Part shown: one piece after another, positions 36,591 through 46,837 of the stretch
Layout: each line of letters opens with the position of its first letter
Numbering within the stretch: the stretch's first letter is position 1
DNA from: P36-A1 sp049478495
GTDB lineage: Bacteria > Bacillota_I > Bacilli_A > JAJDGJ01
Direction of reading: 5' to 3'
NCBI RefSeq assembly: GCF_049478495.1
Contig: NZ_CP168083.1
Span: 1,674,001 to 1,738,000 of the forward strand
Length of the DNA: 64,000 bases
Notes under the pieces: model-generated
The model's input: only the letters and a program-made list of their open reading frames with translations
The model's database searches: none
Told to the model about the DNA's origin: nothing
Made by a program: the position numbers and the translations under genes

Positions 36591-36886
36591 AAAAAAAGTC
36601 TTTCATCCTTATAATAAAGGACGAAAGACTTTCGCGGTACCACCTATAATTCGTAGCTACTTCACAATAACTACCTCATCAAGTACTCTGCATAAATGTT
36701 GCAGGTTATACTCTAGCACTATAACGGGTGCATCCGTAGTAGCCTTACATATAAATGTTCGGTACTCCACTCCAAGGCCATTTTCTCTAACTCATTGTTT
36801 AGTCACTCTCACCATCCATGACCTCTCTTTGAAACTTTGATATAGATACTTTCCTTTTCACTGTGTTCTATCTTTGTTGTTTTGAT
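36591..36886 (-). promoter_or_regulatory. T-box leader (probably methionine tRNA) of metNIQ
   Basis: The minus strand carries the T-box sequence GGTGGTACCGCG (36633-36644), which pairs with the uncharged tRNA acceptor end. It is followed at once by a terminator stem AGTCTTTCGTCCTT/AAGGATGAAAGACT with a T run (36591-36630). Upstream lie a stem I region and the conserved TGGAGTGGAGTACCG stretch. Readthrough when tRNA is uncharged would turn on metNIQ. Methionine specificity is inferred from the genes; I did not fix the specifier codon, although an ATG lies in a plausible loop. Confidence 0.9.
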
Positions 36887-36892
36887 GTGACT

Positions 36893-36922
36893 ATTCTAAC
36901 ATGTGGTTTAACTAAGTGTCAA
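36893..36922 (-). promoter_or_regulatory. Promoter of T-box/metNIQ
   Basis: TTGACA (36917-36922), 18-base spacer, TAGAAT (36893-36898) on the minus strand, just before the leader. Confidence 0.8.
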
Positions 36923-37334
36923 CAGGTGTTTGCTATTTTTTTAAATAATAATGAATTTTTTGCTTATTTAACATAGTATATTTTATCTTAAACTTTATAG
37001 TAGCTACTGTGCAATAATTTGTAATATAATTGATAGCTATCAATAATTTAAAATAATAGGTTTGAAATTAACTATTATATCTAATAGTTATTATTATTTA
37101 ATACTAATACTAAAATATTTTTAAAAAAACTTATTAAAGTACCATTTAAATATGCTATTCTTACTATTATACACTTTTGATTTACTAAAATTTCTTCCAA
37201 CTTTATTATTAAATCTTTTAATATTTTTAAATATTTCAAAATTAGAAAACAGTATATAAATGAAAAAATATGAAATATAAGATAATTAATATATTGGGTT
37301 AAAGAAAATCAAATAGATACTTAGTAGTTTTCAA
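36923..37334. other. Intergenic, no gene seen; holds a perfect 16-bp palindrome
   Basis: ATTGATAGCTATCAAT at 37029-37044 is the only distinct element in about 410 AT-rich bases. It is a possible protein-binding site, with no link to a particular gene. Confidence 0.45.
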
Positions 37335-37360
37335 AGAAAAAAGTTAGTAATTACCTAACT
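37335..37360 (-). terminator. Terminator of arsC-like gene
   Basis: AGTTAG and CTAACT stem followed on the minus strand by six T. Confidence 0.6.
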
Positions 37361-37373
37361 AAATCTACTTAAA

Positions 37374-37760
37374 TTATATTTTTGTTTTAAGATGTTTCAC
37401 TTTTTTTATTATTAAATCTCGTGTAATATCAAATGCTTCGATACCTTTACCACTTGGATCATCTAGACCCCAGTCTTCTATACTTTTAGCTGGAACATAT
37501 GGACATTCAACTCCACACCCCATAGTTATCAAAATATCTATATCTTTAGGGATATCTGCTAATAACTTAGGATATTGATTATTCACTTTAATATTAACTT
37601 TTTCTAATGTTTCTATTACCATAGGTTTTATTTCAGGATACTCTTGCGTTCCTGCAGAGTATATTTCAACATCTTTTTCTTTTAAGTATTCTTTAGCAAT
37701 AGCTTCTGCCATTTGCGATCGACATGAATTATGAATACAAACAAATGCAATCTTTTTCAT
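37374..37760 (-). CDS. arsC: Arsenate reductase, thioredoxin-coupled (low-molecular-weight phosphatase fold)
   Basis: 128 residues. It starts MKKIAFVCIHNSCRSQMAE, the P-loop with the first catalytic Cys and Arg. CGVECP near 90 gives the second redox Cys pair and DWGLDDPSG near 105 the catalytic Asp region. It reduces arsenate to arsenite using a cascade of three cysteines and thioredoxin. No arsenite pump or ArsR lies next to it, so it may serve as a general phosphatase or be a stand-alone gene. Confidence 0.9.
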   Translation of the reverse strand: MKKIAFVCIHNSCRSQMAEAIAKEYLKEKDVEIYSAGTQEYPEIKPMVIETLEKVNIKVNNQYPKLLADIPKDIDILITMGCGVECPYVPAKSIEDWGLDDPSGKGIEAFDITRDLIIKKVKHLKTKI

Positions 37761-37995
37761 TTTCTTCCTTCTTTCTAAATATATAAGATAATTGTTATTT
37801 TATATTTCTACATTTTTAAAATACTAATAAATATTTTCATGATTTTTGTTAGCTTTATACAATTCTTTCTACATTTCATTTATAGTATATTGATATGCTA
37901 TCATGCTAAAAATTTCATGTCAATATTTAATTATAGTTAATTTAAAACCCTTTATAAGCTTCTATTCATGATATAAAATAACAACTTATCTACAA

Positions 37996-38013
37996 ATTGT
38001 GCATATGCACAAT
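37996..38013. promoter_or_regulatory. Perfect 18-bp palindrome upstream of PucR-type regulator
   Basis: ATTGTGCATATGCACAAT, 52 bases before the start at 38066. Its position and perfect symmetry suit an operator, perhaps for autoregulation. Confidence 0.55.
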
Positions 38014-38065
38014 AATTTATGATTTTTTTAAATATTAGTGATAAAATATGCTTAGGTGATAAAAA

Positions 38066-38689
38066 ATGATTAGAAATGTATACATTTCAACGGATAATGA
38101 AGAGAAAATAACTAAGCTTATTTCTTTTTTAAAGAAAAACAACAAGTATATAAGTAATATTGAGCATTTAGAAAATGAACTGGTTTTAATTCAAGAAGAT
38201 GTTACTAAATATGAACAGCTATTTGATTATAAACCAATATTTAAGCAATTTGCTAATGATATTAGAACTGATTTATCTTTCTTAATAGTGAATGATGGTA
38301 TCTTTGAACATATTGAAAAATTTGCAAAAACATTTTTAGATAATACATATTGTAATGTTTATGATGCTTCATCACTAATCTATTATTGTTTTGTTACAAA
38401 TCAATATGATGATATTATTGAAGAATTTTATTCTTATTTTTCTAAACTAGATGATGAACTATTAGAATCTATTTATACTTATTTAGATAATAATCTTAAT
38501 GGTCAAAAAACTTCCAAAGATTTATTTCTACATCGAAATACACTAAACTATCGACTTAACAAGTTTTGCTTTAGAACAGGTATAGATGTTAGAATAACTC
38601 AAAGTGCTAGTTTAATTCATTCATATCGTATTAGACATCGAAATAGATTTATTAAAAATTATGAATCAGAACATTTTTATATTTACTAA
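38066..38689 (+). CDS. PucR-type HTH regulator
   Basis: 207 residues. The C-terminal 60 residues form a PucR-family helix-turn-helix (SKDLFLHRNTLNYRLNKFC, then TGIDVRITQSASL). The N-terminal part is a non-conserved helical sensor region without PAS, GAF or diacid signature. The RBS AGGTGAT fits the ATG. It is followed by a terminator and then an Fe-S oxidoreductase gene that may be its target. The inducer is unknown. Confidence 0.75.
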   Translation: MIRNVYISTDNEEKITKLISFLKKNNKYISNIEHLENELVLIQEDVTKYEQLFDYKPIFKQFANDIRTDLSFLIVNDGIFEHIEKFAKTFLDNTYCNVYDASSLIYYCFVTNQYDDIIEEFYSYFSKLDDELLESIYTYLDNNLNGQKTSKDLFLHRNTLNYRLNKFCFRTGIDVRITQSASLIHSYRIRHRNRFIKNYESEHFYIY

Positions 38690-38696
38690 TACTAAT

Positions 38697-38720
38697 TTAG
38701 ACCATTATGGTCTTTTTTTA
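38697..38720 (+). terminator. Terminator
   Basis: AGACC-ATTAT-GGTCT stem plus seven T. Confidence 0.8.
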
Positions 38721-38792
38721 TACTAAATTATTACATGAATTTAATTGCATAGAAGTTAATTATTTGTTAGCATATTTATAAGGAGTGATTGT

Positions 38793-39923
38793 ATGATTTC
38801 TGTATATGATAATATCAAAGAAGATTGTAGTGGATGTCTAGCATGTAAAAATATATGTCCAGTAAAGGCTATTAATGTAACTAAGGATAATCTAGAGTTT
38901 AATTATCCTATTATTGATCAAGACAAGTGTATTGATTGCTTATTATGCAAAAAAGTATGTCCTTTAGTTAAAGATATGCATTTAAGCAATATAAAAATAT
39001 ATAATGATACTACTAATGAATTATATGCTTGCAAAAGTAATAGTAATGATGTTTTAAAGCAATCAACATCTGGAGGTATGTTTACATCACTATCAGATTA
39101 TTTTATTAATACTAATAATGTTGTATATGGTGTTATTTTTGATGATAATTATAATGTTATCCATGCTCGTGCTACTACTAAACAACAACGAGATAAAATG
39201 CGTTTTTCTAAGTATGTTCAAACTGATTTAGATAAAATATATCCTGCTATCAAAGAAGATCTAAACAATGATAAATTAGTCTTATTCACTGGAACACCAT
39301 GCCAATGTGCAGGTATAAAATCATATTTTTCTATTCATCCAAAATATAGTAATTTATATATTGTTGATGTAATATGTCATAGTATACCTTCCCCTAAGTT
39401 TTTTAAGGATTATAAAAAATTGATAGAAGATGAACATAGTGGTAAAATACAACACTTACAATTTAGATCTAAAAAATATCCATGGTTAAGAACAAATTCA
39501 AATAAAGGATTTTTATATACTATTAATAATAAAACATATGAAGATGGAAGATTCTTTAAAATATTCACACTTGCACCTTATGCAGTTAGAGATAGTTGCT
39601 TTAACTGCCAATTCACAAGTTTAAATAGAGTATCTGATATTACTATTGCTGATTATTGGGGAATTGAAGATTTCGATACAAGTTTATATGATCCTTTAGG
39701 AGTATCTTCTCTTTTTGTTAATAATACTAAAGGTCTTAAATTATTCAACTTAATTAATAGTACTATTCAATATAATAAAAGAAATATTCAAGAACAATTA
39801 GCTACGCAAAAAAGACTATCAACTTGTTCAATAAGACCTGATGATCAAACAGACTTTTTAAATATTTACTTTAACAAAGGAATTAAAGCTGCATTTAACT
39901 ATTTAGAAAACAAAAAACAATAA
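38793..39923 (+). CDS. Coenzyme F420 hydrogenase/dehydrogenase beta-subunit-like Fe-S oxidoreductase
   Basis: 376 residues. Two ferredoxin [4Fe-4S] motifs lie at the N-terminus (CSGCLACKNICP, near 14, and CIDCLLCKKVCP, near 50). A FrhB/FdhB domain follows (STSGGMFTSLSDY, TGTPCQCAGIKSYF, DVICHSIPSPKFF, then CFNCQFTS with DITIADYWGIE). Such proteins in Firmicutes occur with glycan or polymer modification and use reduced flavin or ferredoxin rather than F420. The RBS AAGGAGTGAT is good. No partner glycan gene is adjacent, so the role is open. Confidence 0.85.
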   Translation: MISVYDNIKEDCSGCLACKNICPVKAINVTKDNLEFNYPIIDQDKCIDCLLCKKVCPLVKDMHLSNIKIYNDTTNELYACKSNSNDVLKQSTSGGMFTSLSDYFINTNNVVYGVIFDDNYNVIHARATTKQQRDKMRFSKYVQTDLDKIYPAIKEDLNNDKLVLFTGTPCQCAGIKSYFSIHPKYSNLYIVDVICHSIPSPKFFKDYKKLIEDEHSGKIQHLQFRSKKYPWLRTNSNKGFLYTINNKTYEDGRFFKIFTLAPYAVRDSCFNCQFTSLNRVSDITIADYWGIEDFDTSLYDPLGVSSLFVNNTKGLKLFNLINSTIQYNKRNIQEQLATQKRLSTCSIRPDDQTDFLNIYFNKGIKAAFNYLENKKQ

Positions 39924-39936
39924 TATTATATCTTTA

Positions 39937-39984
39937 AATACCCCTAAAATTAGACTGTAAACGCTAATTTTTAAGGGGTATTTT
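39937..39984 (+). terminator. Terminator
   Basis: AAATACCCCTAAAATTAG pairs imperfectly with CTAATTTTTAAGGGGTATTTT after the Fe-S oxidoreductase gene. Confidence 0.8.
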
Positions 39985-40085
39985 AATATGTCATTGTTCA
40001 TGTAAGATTTTTTAAATAATTAAGACAATCATATATACTAATTATTAAAAATGTTATAATATTTATAACAATAGGAGGTTATATT

Positions 40086-42656
40086 ATGATTAAAAAATTA
40101 CTAGATTTAATAGATTCTAATGAAAAAACAATCTTAGTAGCACCAAGTAAGTATCACAAGAAATTAATTGAAAGATTATTAACAAAACAGGCTACTTTAA
40201 TGAACTTTCAAATATTATCCATTGAAAATCTCTTTAAAAATATTTTAAACGAAAATTTATTTACTTTTGATGATGAACTAGGTATTATCTCTAAATTAAA
40301 AATTAATAATGATTTAATTATGCTAAATCATAAATATGCTAATAATATTAATTATATAAATGAACTTTTTAAATTGCAAAATGAATTTATTAACTCTAAT
40401 ATTTCAACTCCTGATACCTTTGAGTATCCAATTAAATATGATTCTTTAGATTTAACTAATATTAAAAGTAATATTAAACATTTAATATTATTATCTGATG
40501 AAGACATTCAACCTGTTCATCAAGAATTAATAACCGTTCTAGCAAACAATGGCTGTAAAGTAAGTAATTACTTTACACTTAAACAAAAGAGTAGTAAACC
40601 TTTTTTTATTAATCATGATAATACTATAAAAATGCTTGATTACATCATTTATGAAATTAGTAAACTTGATAAATATGATAACTCTTTAATTATTTGCGAT
40701 AGTAATGTTAGTAAAGATTATCTTAAATCACAACTAACTAAAATTGGTGTAGCCTATGATGATGTTAGTAATGATATTCATCCAAATACTTATAAACTTA
40801 ATAGTTTATTTAGATTATTAGATAATGATTATGATCGCTTTGATGTAAAGAGTATTAACTCTTTACTTAAAAAGTATGAGACAACTTTTTTAGTTGATGA
40901 TATTATTAAGGCCTGTAATTTAAACTATAAACAATATATTGAGTTTGTATATACTATTATAACTACTTGTAAATTATTTGAATATGGTGAAATTAATAAT
41001 CTTTTTGTAGCAATATACAAATTAGATACTACTAGTAGTAAATCTTTAATAAATCAGTTATTGCTTAAGAGCTTGTCTAATAAATTAAAACAGACTAAGA
41101 TTGGTATAAAAGATGCGATACTTATTGCAGATTGTACTTATTCTTCTATCGACTTTGAAAATGTTTTTGTTGTTGATAGTAGCCTTCCTTCTTTTGTACA
41201 AACCAAAGCTTCTTATCTTTTAGATACTGATCAGCGTAGTGCTATTAGTAATAAATTACTTTCAGTTGTTGAATATGGTAGAGTATATAAACTAGCTCAA
41301 ACTAGATTATTGAATTGTGCTCAAAATATATATTTTAATAGTGCTTTAATTGATTTAGATAATAAATCAAAGGAGCCTGCTTTTTTCATTACTCAAGAAT
41401 TTGAAAGACAGAAAAGAGAAATAGAAAAACAAAATATTGAATACAAACCTATTAAACCTCTTTTCAAGCATATATTTACTAGTGAGCCATATTTAGATAG
41501 TAATGAATTACTTCCTTTAACTAAAATAAACATTGAAAACATTCTTAATGTCTTTAATAATAAATTGAAACTATCACCTAGTAAATTAGATACTTTTTAT
41601 AAGTGTCAGTATAATTATTTTGTCACATATGTTTTAAATCCTAATCAACAAAAAGTTTTTGATAACAGAAATATCGGTACAATTTATCATGAAGTTCTTG
41701 AATATATTAATAATTATTTAATTACTAATGATCTACCTATTCACGATACTAATATTGCTAATTTAGAAGATTTAATTGATAAACAAATTGACTATCACTT
41801 AAGTAACGCATTATCTAATAACAGTATCTATAATTTAGAAGACTACAAATTTACTAAACTATCTATTGTAATGAAAAGTACTTTAGTAAAAGTCATAAAA
41901 TATTTTAGATTTTTTAATGAAAACTCTTCATACGATTTAAATCATGCTGAACTTGCCTTAACTACTTCTATTGCAAGTTCTGTCTTTAATGAAATATCTT
42001 TTAGTGGTAAAGTTGATAGTGTATTTAAATATAAAGATTATAGCTTTGTTCTTGATTATAAAAGTAGTAAAAATATTTTTGATTTAAAAAACTTTCACCA
42101 TGGAATACAAACGCAGTTAATATCATATACTTACTTATTAGCAAAAAATAATAGTAAACATATTACTGGGGCTTTTTATAAAACTTTAAAAGACGAGTAT
42201 GCTAAAACTAGTAACTTTGATGATACTGAGATGATTGTTGAAAATCATTTTAAAACTTCAGCCCTTAATGGCTTATTTGTAAATGATGGTGATAATGCTT
42301 TAAATATTTCATTTGATAAGGCTTTTAATAAATCTAATAAAAGTATAATATCTGACATTGAAATTATTAATGAGTTTTCTAAGTCTAACAAAAAATCTAC
42401 TAAAAATAGTATTAATACCTTAGAATTATTAGAGCAACATAAAATATTAGAATGGCACTTAAGTAATATGATTACTACAATAAGTAGTGGATTATTTGAA
42501 ATTAAACCATATGAACATACTAGTTGTGATTATTGTAATTATAAAGCAATATGTCATATTAATAAAAATATGCCTAGTAGAAAGGATGAAGCTGAGGCTG
42601 CCTACTTAGCATTTATAGAACCAGATTCAAAGAATGGAGATAATATTCATGAATAA
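40086..42656 (+). CDS. addB: ATP-dependent helicase/nuclease subunit B
   Basis: 856 residues, shorter than the roughly 1150 of Bacillus AddB. The N-terminus has no Walker A (it reads TILVAPSKYHKKL), as in RexB-type subunits, so it does not unwind. The nuclease motif is intact (FVLDYKSSK, near 655). The iron-sulfur cluster Cys residues are present as KCQYNYF (near 512) and CDYCNYKAIC (near 815). With AddA it resects double-strand breaks up to Chi sites. The RBS ATAGGAGG fits the ATG. The next gene overlaps by 8 bases. Confidence 0.9.
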   Translation: MIKKLLDLIDSNEKTILVAPSKYHKKLIERLLTKQATLMNFQILSIENLFKNILNENLFTFDDELGIISKLKINNDLIMLNHKYANNINYINELFKLQNEFINSNISTPDTFEYPIKYDSLDLTNIKSNIKHLILLSDEDIQPVHQELITVLANNGCKVSNYFTLKQKSSKPFFINHDNTIKMLDYIIYEISKLDKYDNSLIICDSNVSKDYLKSQLTKIGVAYDDVSNDIHPNTYKLNSLFRLLDNDYDRFDVKSINSLLKKYETTFLVDDIIKACNLNYKQYIEFVYTIITTCKLFEYGEINNLFVAIYKLDTTSSKSLINQLLLKSLSNKLKQTKIGIKDAILIADCTYSSIDFENVFVVDSSLPSFVQTKASYLLDTDQRSAISNKLLSVVEYGRVYKLAQTRLLNCAQNIYFNSALIDLDNKSKEPAFFITQEFERQKREIEKQNIEYKPIKPLFKHIFTSEPYLDSNELLPLTKINIENILNVFNNKLKLSPSKLDTFYKCQYNYFVTYVLNPNQQKVFDNRNIGTIYHEVLEYINNYLITNDLPIHDTNIANLEDLIDKQIDYHLSNALSNNSIYNLEDYKFTKLSIVMKSTLVKVIKYFRFFNENSSYDLNHAELALTTSIASSVFNEISFSGKVDSVFKYKDYSFVLDYKSSKNIFDLKNFHHGIQTQLISYTYLLAKNNSKHITGAFYKTLKDEYAKTSNFDDTEMIVENHFKTSALNGLFVNDGDNALNISFDKAFNKSNKSIISDIEIINEFSKSNKKSTKNSINTLELLEQHKILEWHLSNMITTISSGLFEIKPYEHTSCDYCNYKAICHINKNMPSRKDEAEAAYLAFIEPDSKNGDNIHE

Positions 42657-45600
42657 TAATGTTTATGTACCTGAACCATATTTTACTGAAGAACAAAAAA
42701 ATGCTATTTTCAAAGAAGGTAATAATATCTTAGTTTCTGCAGCAGCAGGCTGTGGAAAAACTACTTTAATGGTTCAACGAATTATTAGAAAAATAGTTAA
42801 TGATAGAGTTAGTATTAATCAATTAGTTGTTGTTACTTTTACTGAAGCTGCTGCTTCAGAACTAAAACAACGTTTAGAAGAAGAATTAAATATTACATTA
42901 AAAAAAGACTTAGACCAAGATGTTAATAATTTCTTAATTCATCAATTAGCTATTTTAAATGATAGTTATATCTCTACTTTCCATTCACTTTGTTTAAGAC
43001 TATTAAAAGAAAACATGGCTGAATTTAAGTTTGAAAAACCTATTAACATTGCCGATTCAAGAACTATTAGAGATTTAAAGATGAAAGCATTCAATAAATT
43101 GATGAATGAATATATAAATGATAAAGAACTATTACAACTTGATGATTTCTTTAATAGTGTAAGTGATGAATCTACATTGTTTAATATTATTGATAAAACT
43201 TTAACTACTTGTAATTCTAAAGGTGGTATATCTCAATTTAAAAATAAAGTTGAACTTAATTCTGATAATATCTATGAAATAGAACCTTATGCAGCTATTT
43301 TAATTGATGCAATTGATCCTTTATTAAATAGACTTTTAAATAATGTTCAAGAAGCACTTAATACTGATGGGTTCACTAAAAATAACATTGATACTCATAC
43401 TCAATTTTTAAATATCGTTGAAAAAGCATTAAGTGATTTTAATAATAGAGTAAATTACGATACTCTTTATAATCTAACTCAAGTAGCTAAACCGCGTAAG
43501 GGTAGCTCTAATGCTTTGAAAACTAATTTAGAATATCAAATTCTTGATAGTGATATTAAAGAATGCTTTGAAAAGCTTAAAAAGATAGTTTTAACTAATG
43601 AAAATAATATTTTACATGTCATTAAAGATAATGATTATAATGTAAATATCTTATTAAAGTATGTTGAAATATACAAGTTTTATTTAGAAGAATACAAATA
43701 TAAAAGTGGTTATTTAGAGTTTGATGATTTAGAAAACTATTTATTAAATATCTTATATAATAATGATGGTAGTTTTAGTGATATCGCAATCAGTTTAAAA
43801 CCAAAGTTTAATGAGATTATGATTGATGAGTATCAAGATACTAGTAGTATTCAAGAGGCTATTACTAAAGCTATTAGTAATGGTAAAAATATCTTTATGG
43901 TTGGGGATATTAAACAGTCTATTTATCGTTTTAGAAATGCAACATCTGCATTGTTTGCTGATAAATATGAGAAATATCAAGATGGTAAACTTGGAGATCT
44001 AATTGAATTATCTTATAACTTTAGATCACTACCTGGTGTTTTGGAAAGTACTAATTTTATATTTAAGAATATTTTTTCTAAATCTCTAGGAGGAATTAAC
44101 TATGATGCAAGTAATCAACTAAATTTTGGAAATAAGAATTTACTTGAAAAATTCCCCGGGCAATATAATTCTAAGATAATTATTAATACCAATGCTGAAT
44201 CAAATGGAAAAAAACTTACTGTTTCAAAAAAATGGCAAGCATCAGCATTAATTGCTGCTCAACAGATTAGAAAAATGGTTGATGATTCAGCTAATAATGA
44301 TCTAAATCAAAGAATCAAGTATTCTGATTTTGCAATTTTGACTAGAAATAGAGCTGGATGGGATGCAATAGAGACGGCTTTAAAAGATAATAATATTGAT
44401 TATATGGCACATGGATTAGTTGGCTTTTTTGAAACATATGAAATAAGAGATTTACTTAATATCTTAGAATTTGTTGTTAATAAAGATAATGATGTTGCTT
44501 TATTAGGTGTTTTACATTCTTATTTTTGTAATTTAAATGAAGCTGAAATTTTAGAAATTTCGACAATTTGTATTCCTGAAAACAAGTATGCTTCTTTATA
44601 TAGTAAATTGAGAGTTTCAAAATATAATGAAGTCTTTAATTTTTTAGAGGATATACTTTTAAACTCTTATAGTTTAGCTCCTACTAATTTAATTGATTAT
44701 ATTTATGATAATTCTTTATATCATGAAAGAATATTTTCACACAATAATTATGAAAGTTTTTTAATGTCTATTTCTCGTTTCAAAAATATTATAGAAGCAA
44801 ATATGGATTACTATAATAGTTTAGAAAAACTATTAATTGGTATAAATGATACTTTAAGCTCTAGCAAGGATGAAGATTCTGTTGCTGTGTTATCTAGTCA
44901 AGATAATGTTGTAAACATTATGACTATTCATAAATCTAAAGGTTTAGAATTTAAGTATGTAATTATGTTAGATGAGGCTAAAATTAATAAAAAGACTAAA
45001 GTCGATCGCAATAACATATCTGTTTTAGATAATAAGCTGGTATTAGCACCTTTTAATATCGCAACTAGAACTGTTCTTGCAAATGATAAAAATAAGAGTT
45101 TAAATCCTATTAAACCTTTAATTGATTTTTATGATGAGAATGAAATTATTTCTGAGGAGCTTAGAATTTTATATGTTGCTTTGACTAGAGCTAAGCTTCA
45201 GCTTATTATTATTAGAACAGTTGATAATGATGATTTACACAAAATAGCTTCTTCTGCTAATCAGAATATTGATTGGTCTATTCCTATAACAACTTTAAGA
45301 GATTATGGTAGTTTAAGTGATTATATTATAGCAAGTATTTCTAGACATAAAGATGGCTTAAATATTAGAGATAGTATTGCTGCCTCTTCTAATGATGATA
45401 TTTATTTATACGATACTCATTTGTTTGATGTACAACTTATTAATTTTGAAAATGATGAAACTACTGTTTTTGAAAATAAATTAAATACTTATCCTTATTT
45501 AGTAGTAAATAAATCTGACAAGAAAATATCAAAGTATGATACTATTAGACCTTCTGATCATGGACAACAAGCTTTAGATTTTTCTAATATAGGTGATTAT

Positions 45601-46032
45601 GATCCTTTTATGATGGGAAATATGACTCACTTATTATTAGAGGAGCTTAATTTTAATAGTACTGAAATAAATGATGATATTTTATATTTAACTAATTTAT
45701 ATAAAGTTAATCAAAATATGATTAATGGAATTAATTCTTTTGTAAATGATGATTTTTTTAATATTATTAGGAATAGTAATTACATTAAAGAATATAGTTT
45801 TATTTACTTTAAAAATGATAAGTCTATGAATGGTATCATTGATTTGTATGTTGAAACTTTAGATACTATATATATAGTTGATTATAAAACTGATCGTTTA
45901 AGCGAAAAAGAGCTAGTAGTTAATTATTCTGATCAATTAAATACTTATAAAAATGTCCTATCTATTACTACTACTAAGCCTATCAAGAATATGATTTATT
46001 CTTTATATAATAAAAAATTTATAGTTTTATAG
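42649..46032 (+). CDS. addA: ATP-dependent helicase/nuclease subunit A
   Basis: 1127 residues from the ATG at 42649, with GGAGAT upstream; the ATG at 42634 is less well placed. UvrD-type motor: Walker A AAAGCGKTT (near 27), VVTFTEAAASELKQR, motif II IDEYQDTS (near 395) and IKQSIYRFRN (motif III); IMTIHKSKGLEF and LYVALTRAK lie later. The C-terminal RecB-like nuclease motif is IVDYKTDRL (near 1085). It is the translocating and nuclease partner of AddB in recombination and phage-DNA degradation. Confidence 0.95.
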   Translation: MNNNVYVPEPYFTEEQKNAIFKEGNNILVSAAAGCGKTTLMVQRIIRKIVNDRVSINQLVVVTFTEAAASELKQRLEEELNITLKKDLDQDVNNFLIHQLAILNDSYISTFHSLCLRLLKENMAEFKFEKPINIADSRTIRDLKMKAFNKLMNEYINDKELLQLDDFFNSVSDESTLFNIIDKTLTTCNSKGGISQFKNKVELNSDNIYEIEPYAAILIDAIDPLLNRLLNNVQEALNTDGFTKNNIDTHTQFLNIVEKALSDFNNRVNYDTLYNLTQVAKPRKGSSNALKTNLEYQILDSDIKECFEKLKKIVLTNENNILHVIKDNDYNVNILLKYVEIYKFYLEEYKYKSGYLEFDDLENYLLNILYNNDGSFSDIAISLKPKFNEIMIDEYQDTSSIQEAITKAISNGKNIFMVGDIKQSIYRFRNATSALFADKYEKYQDGKLGDLIELSYNFRSLPGVLESTNFIFKNIFSKSLGGINYDASNQLNFGNKNLLEKFPGQYNSKIIINTNAESNGKKLTVSKKWQASALIAAQQIRKMVDDSANNDLNQRIKYSDFAILTRNRAGWDAIETALKDNNIDYMAHGLVGFFETYEIRDLLNILEFVVNKDNDVALLGVLHSYFCNLNEAEILEISTICIPENKYASLYSKLRVSKYNEVFNFLEDILLNSYSLAPTNLIDYIYDNSLYHERIFSHNNYESFLMSISRFKNIIEANMDYYNSLEKLLIGINDTLSSSKDEDSVAVLSSQDNVVNIMTIHKSKGLEFKYVIMLDEAKINKKTKVDRNNISVLDNKLVLAPFNIATRTVLANDKNKSLNPIKPLIDFYDENEIISEELRILYVALTRAKLQLIIIRTVDNDDLHKIASSANQNIDWSIPITTLRDYGSLSDYIIASISRHKDGLNIRDSIAASSNDDIYLYDTHLFDVQLINFENDETTVFENKLNTYPYLVVNKSDKKISKYDTIRPSDHGQQALDFSNIGDYDPFMMGNMTHLLLEELNFNSTEINDDILYLTNLYKVNQNMINGINSFVNDDFFNIIRNSNYIKEYSFIYFKNDKSMNGIIDLYVETLDTIYIVDYKTDRLSEKELVVNYSDQLNTYKNVLSITTTKPIKNMIYSLYNKKFIVL

Positions 46033-46039
46033 TATGTTG

Positions 46040-46077
46040 ACTATCTATTTGATAACTTCTTATAGATAGTTTTTTTA
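46040..46077 (+). terminator. Terminator of addBA
   Basis: ACTATCTA and TAGATAGT stem with seven T. Confidence 0.75.
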
Positions 46078-46152
46078 TTTTCTTAAATACTACATTCTTT
46101 TGTAAGATAGTTAAATAATTTTTTAATAATCTCAAAATATTTGAAGTAAAAT

Positions 46153-46185
46153 AAAAAAGTTACACTTTAAAAATGTAACTTTTTC
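46153..46185 (-). terminator. Terminator of the rnpA-yidC-jag unit
   Basis: AAAAGTTACA and TGTAACTTTT stem; six T follow on the minus strand, just after the jag stop. Confidence 0.8.
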
Positions 46186-46191
46186 TTAATA

Positions 46192-46833
46192 TTATTTATT
46201 GTTTTTAGCTTCGTTAAATTTGATATCGTTTTCTCTATCATAATGAACTATTAAATGTCTATTTTTACCTTCACCATAAGATTTAGTATTAACATAATGG
46301 ACTGTTTTAAGAACTTTATGAATAACTTTTCTATCATAGTTTGGCATTGGATCTAATTTAGCATCTATTTTTGTTCTACCTACTTCAGCTGCAATTTTAT
46401 AAGCAAATCTTTTTAACTTTTCTTCTTTTTCATCAAAATAATGATTTACATCTAATGTTATAAAAAATTTCTTTTTATAAATATTAGACATTACTTGTCT
46501 TGTTAATGTTTCTAATGCATATAAATTTTTACCGTTTATACCAATTACAAGTCCATTATTATCTGTATCTAAACTAACTTTATAATCTTTTTCATCAAAT
46601 TCAATTATTATTTCTTTTACTTCAAATCCCATTGCAGTTAAAGAATCATTAATATATTTTTTAATCGAATCAATTATATCATTATTAGTGTAAGCTTCTA
46701 TTTCAGCTTTAGCAAAGAATGAAAATCCTGATTGACTTATTACTTTATAAGTAATTTCATTAACATCTACATTCTGCTCTGCTGCAATTTTTTCTAAAAT
46801 CGATTCAACACTTTTTCCTGTATATGTTTTCAT
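46192..46833 (-). CDS. jag: RNA-binding protein Jag (KhpB)
   Basis: 213 residues with the Jag-N domain first (TGKSVESILEKIAAEQNV), then a KH domain (SLDTDNNGLVIGINGKNLYALETL, with the G-x-x-G loop) and a C-terminal R3H domain (RKVIHKVLKTV, then GEGKNRHLIVH). KhpB works with KhpA in cell elongation and RNA control. Sits after yidC as in most Firmicutes. Confidence 0.93.
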   Translation of the reverse strand: MKTYTGKSVESILEKIAAEQNVDVNEITYKVISQSGFSFFAKAEIEAYTNNDIIDSIKKYINDSLTAMGFEVKEIIIEFDEKDYKVSLDTDNNGLVIGINGKNLYALETLTRQVMSNIYKKKFFITLDVNHYFDEKEEKLKRFAYKIAAEVGRTKIDAKLDPMPNYDRKVIHKVLKTVHYVNTKSYGEGKNRHLIVHYDRENDIKFNEAKNNK

Positions 46834-46837
46834 GCTT

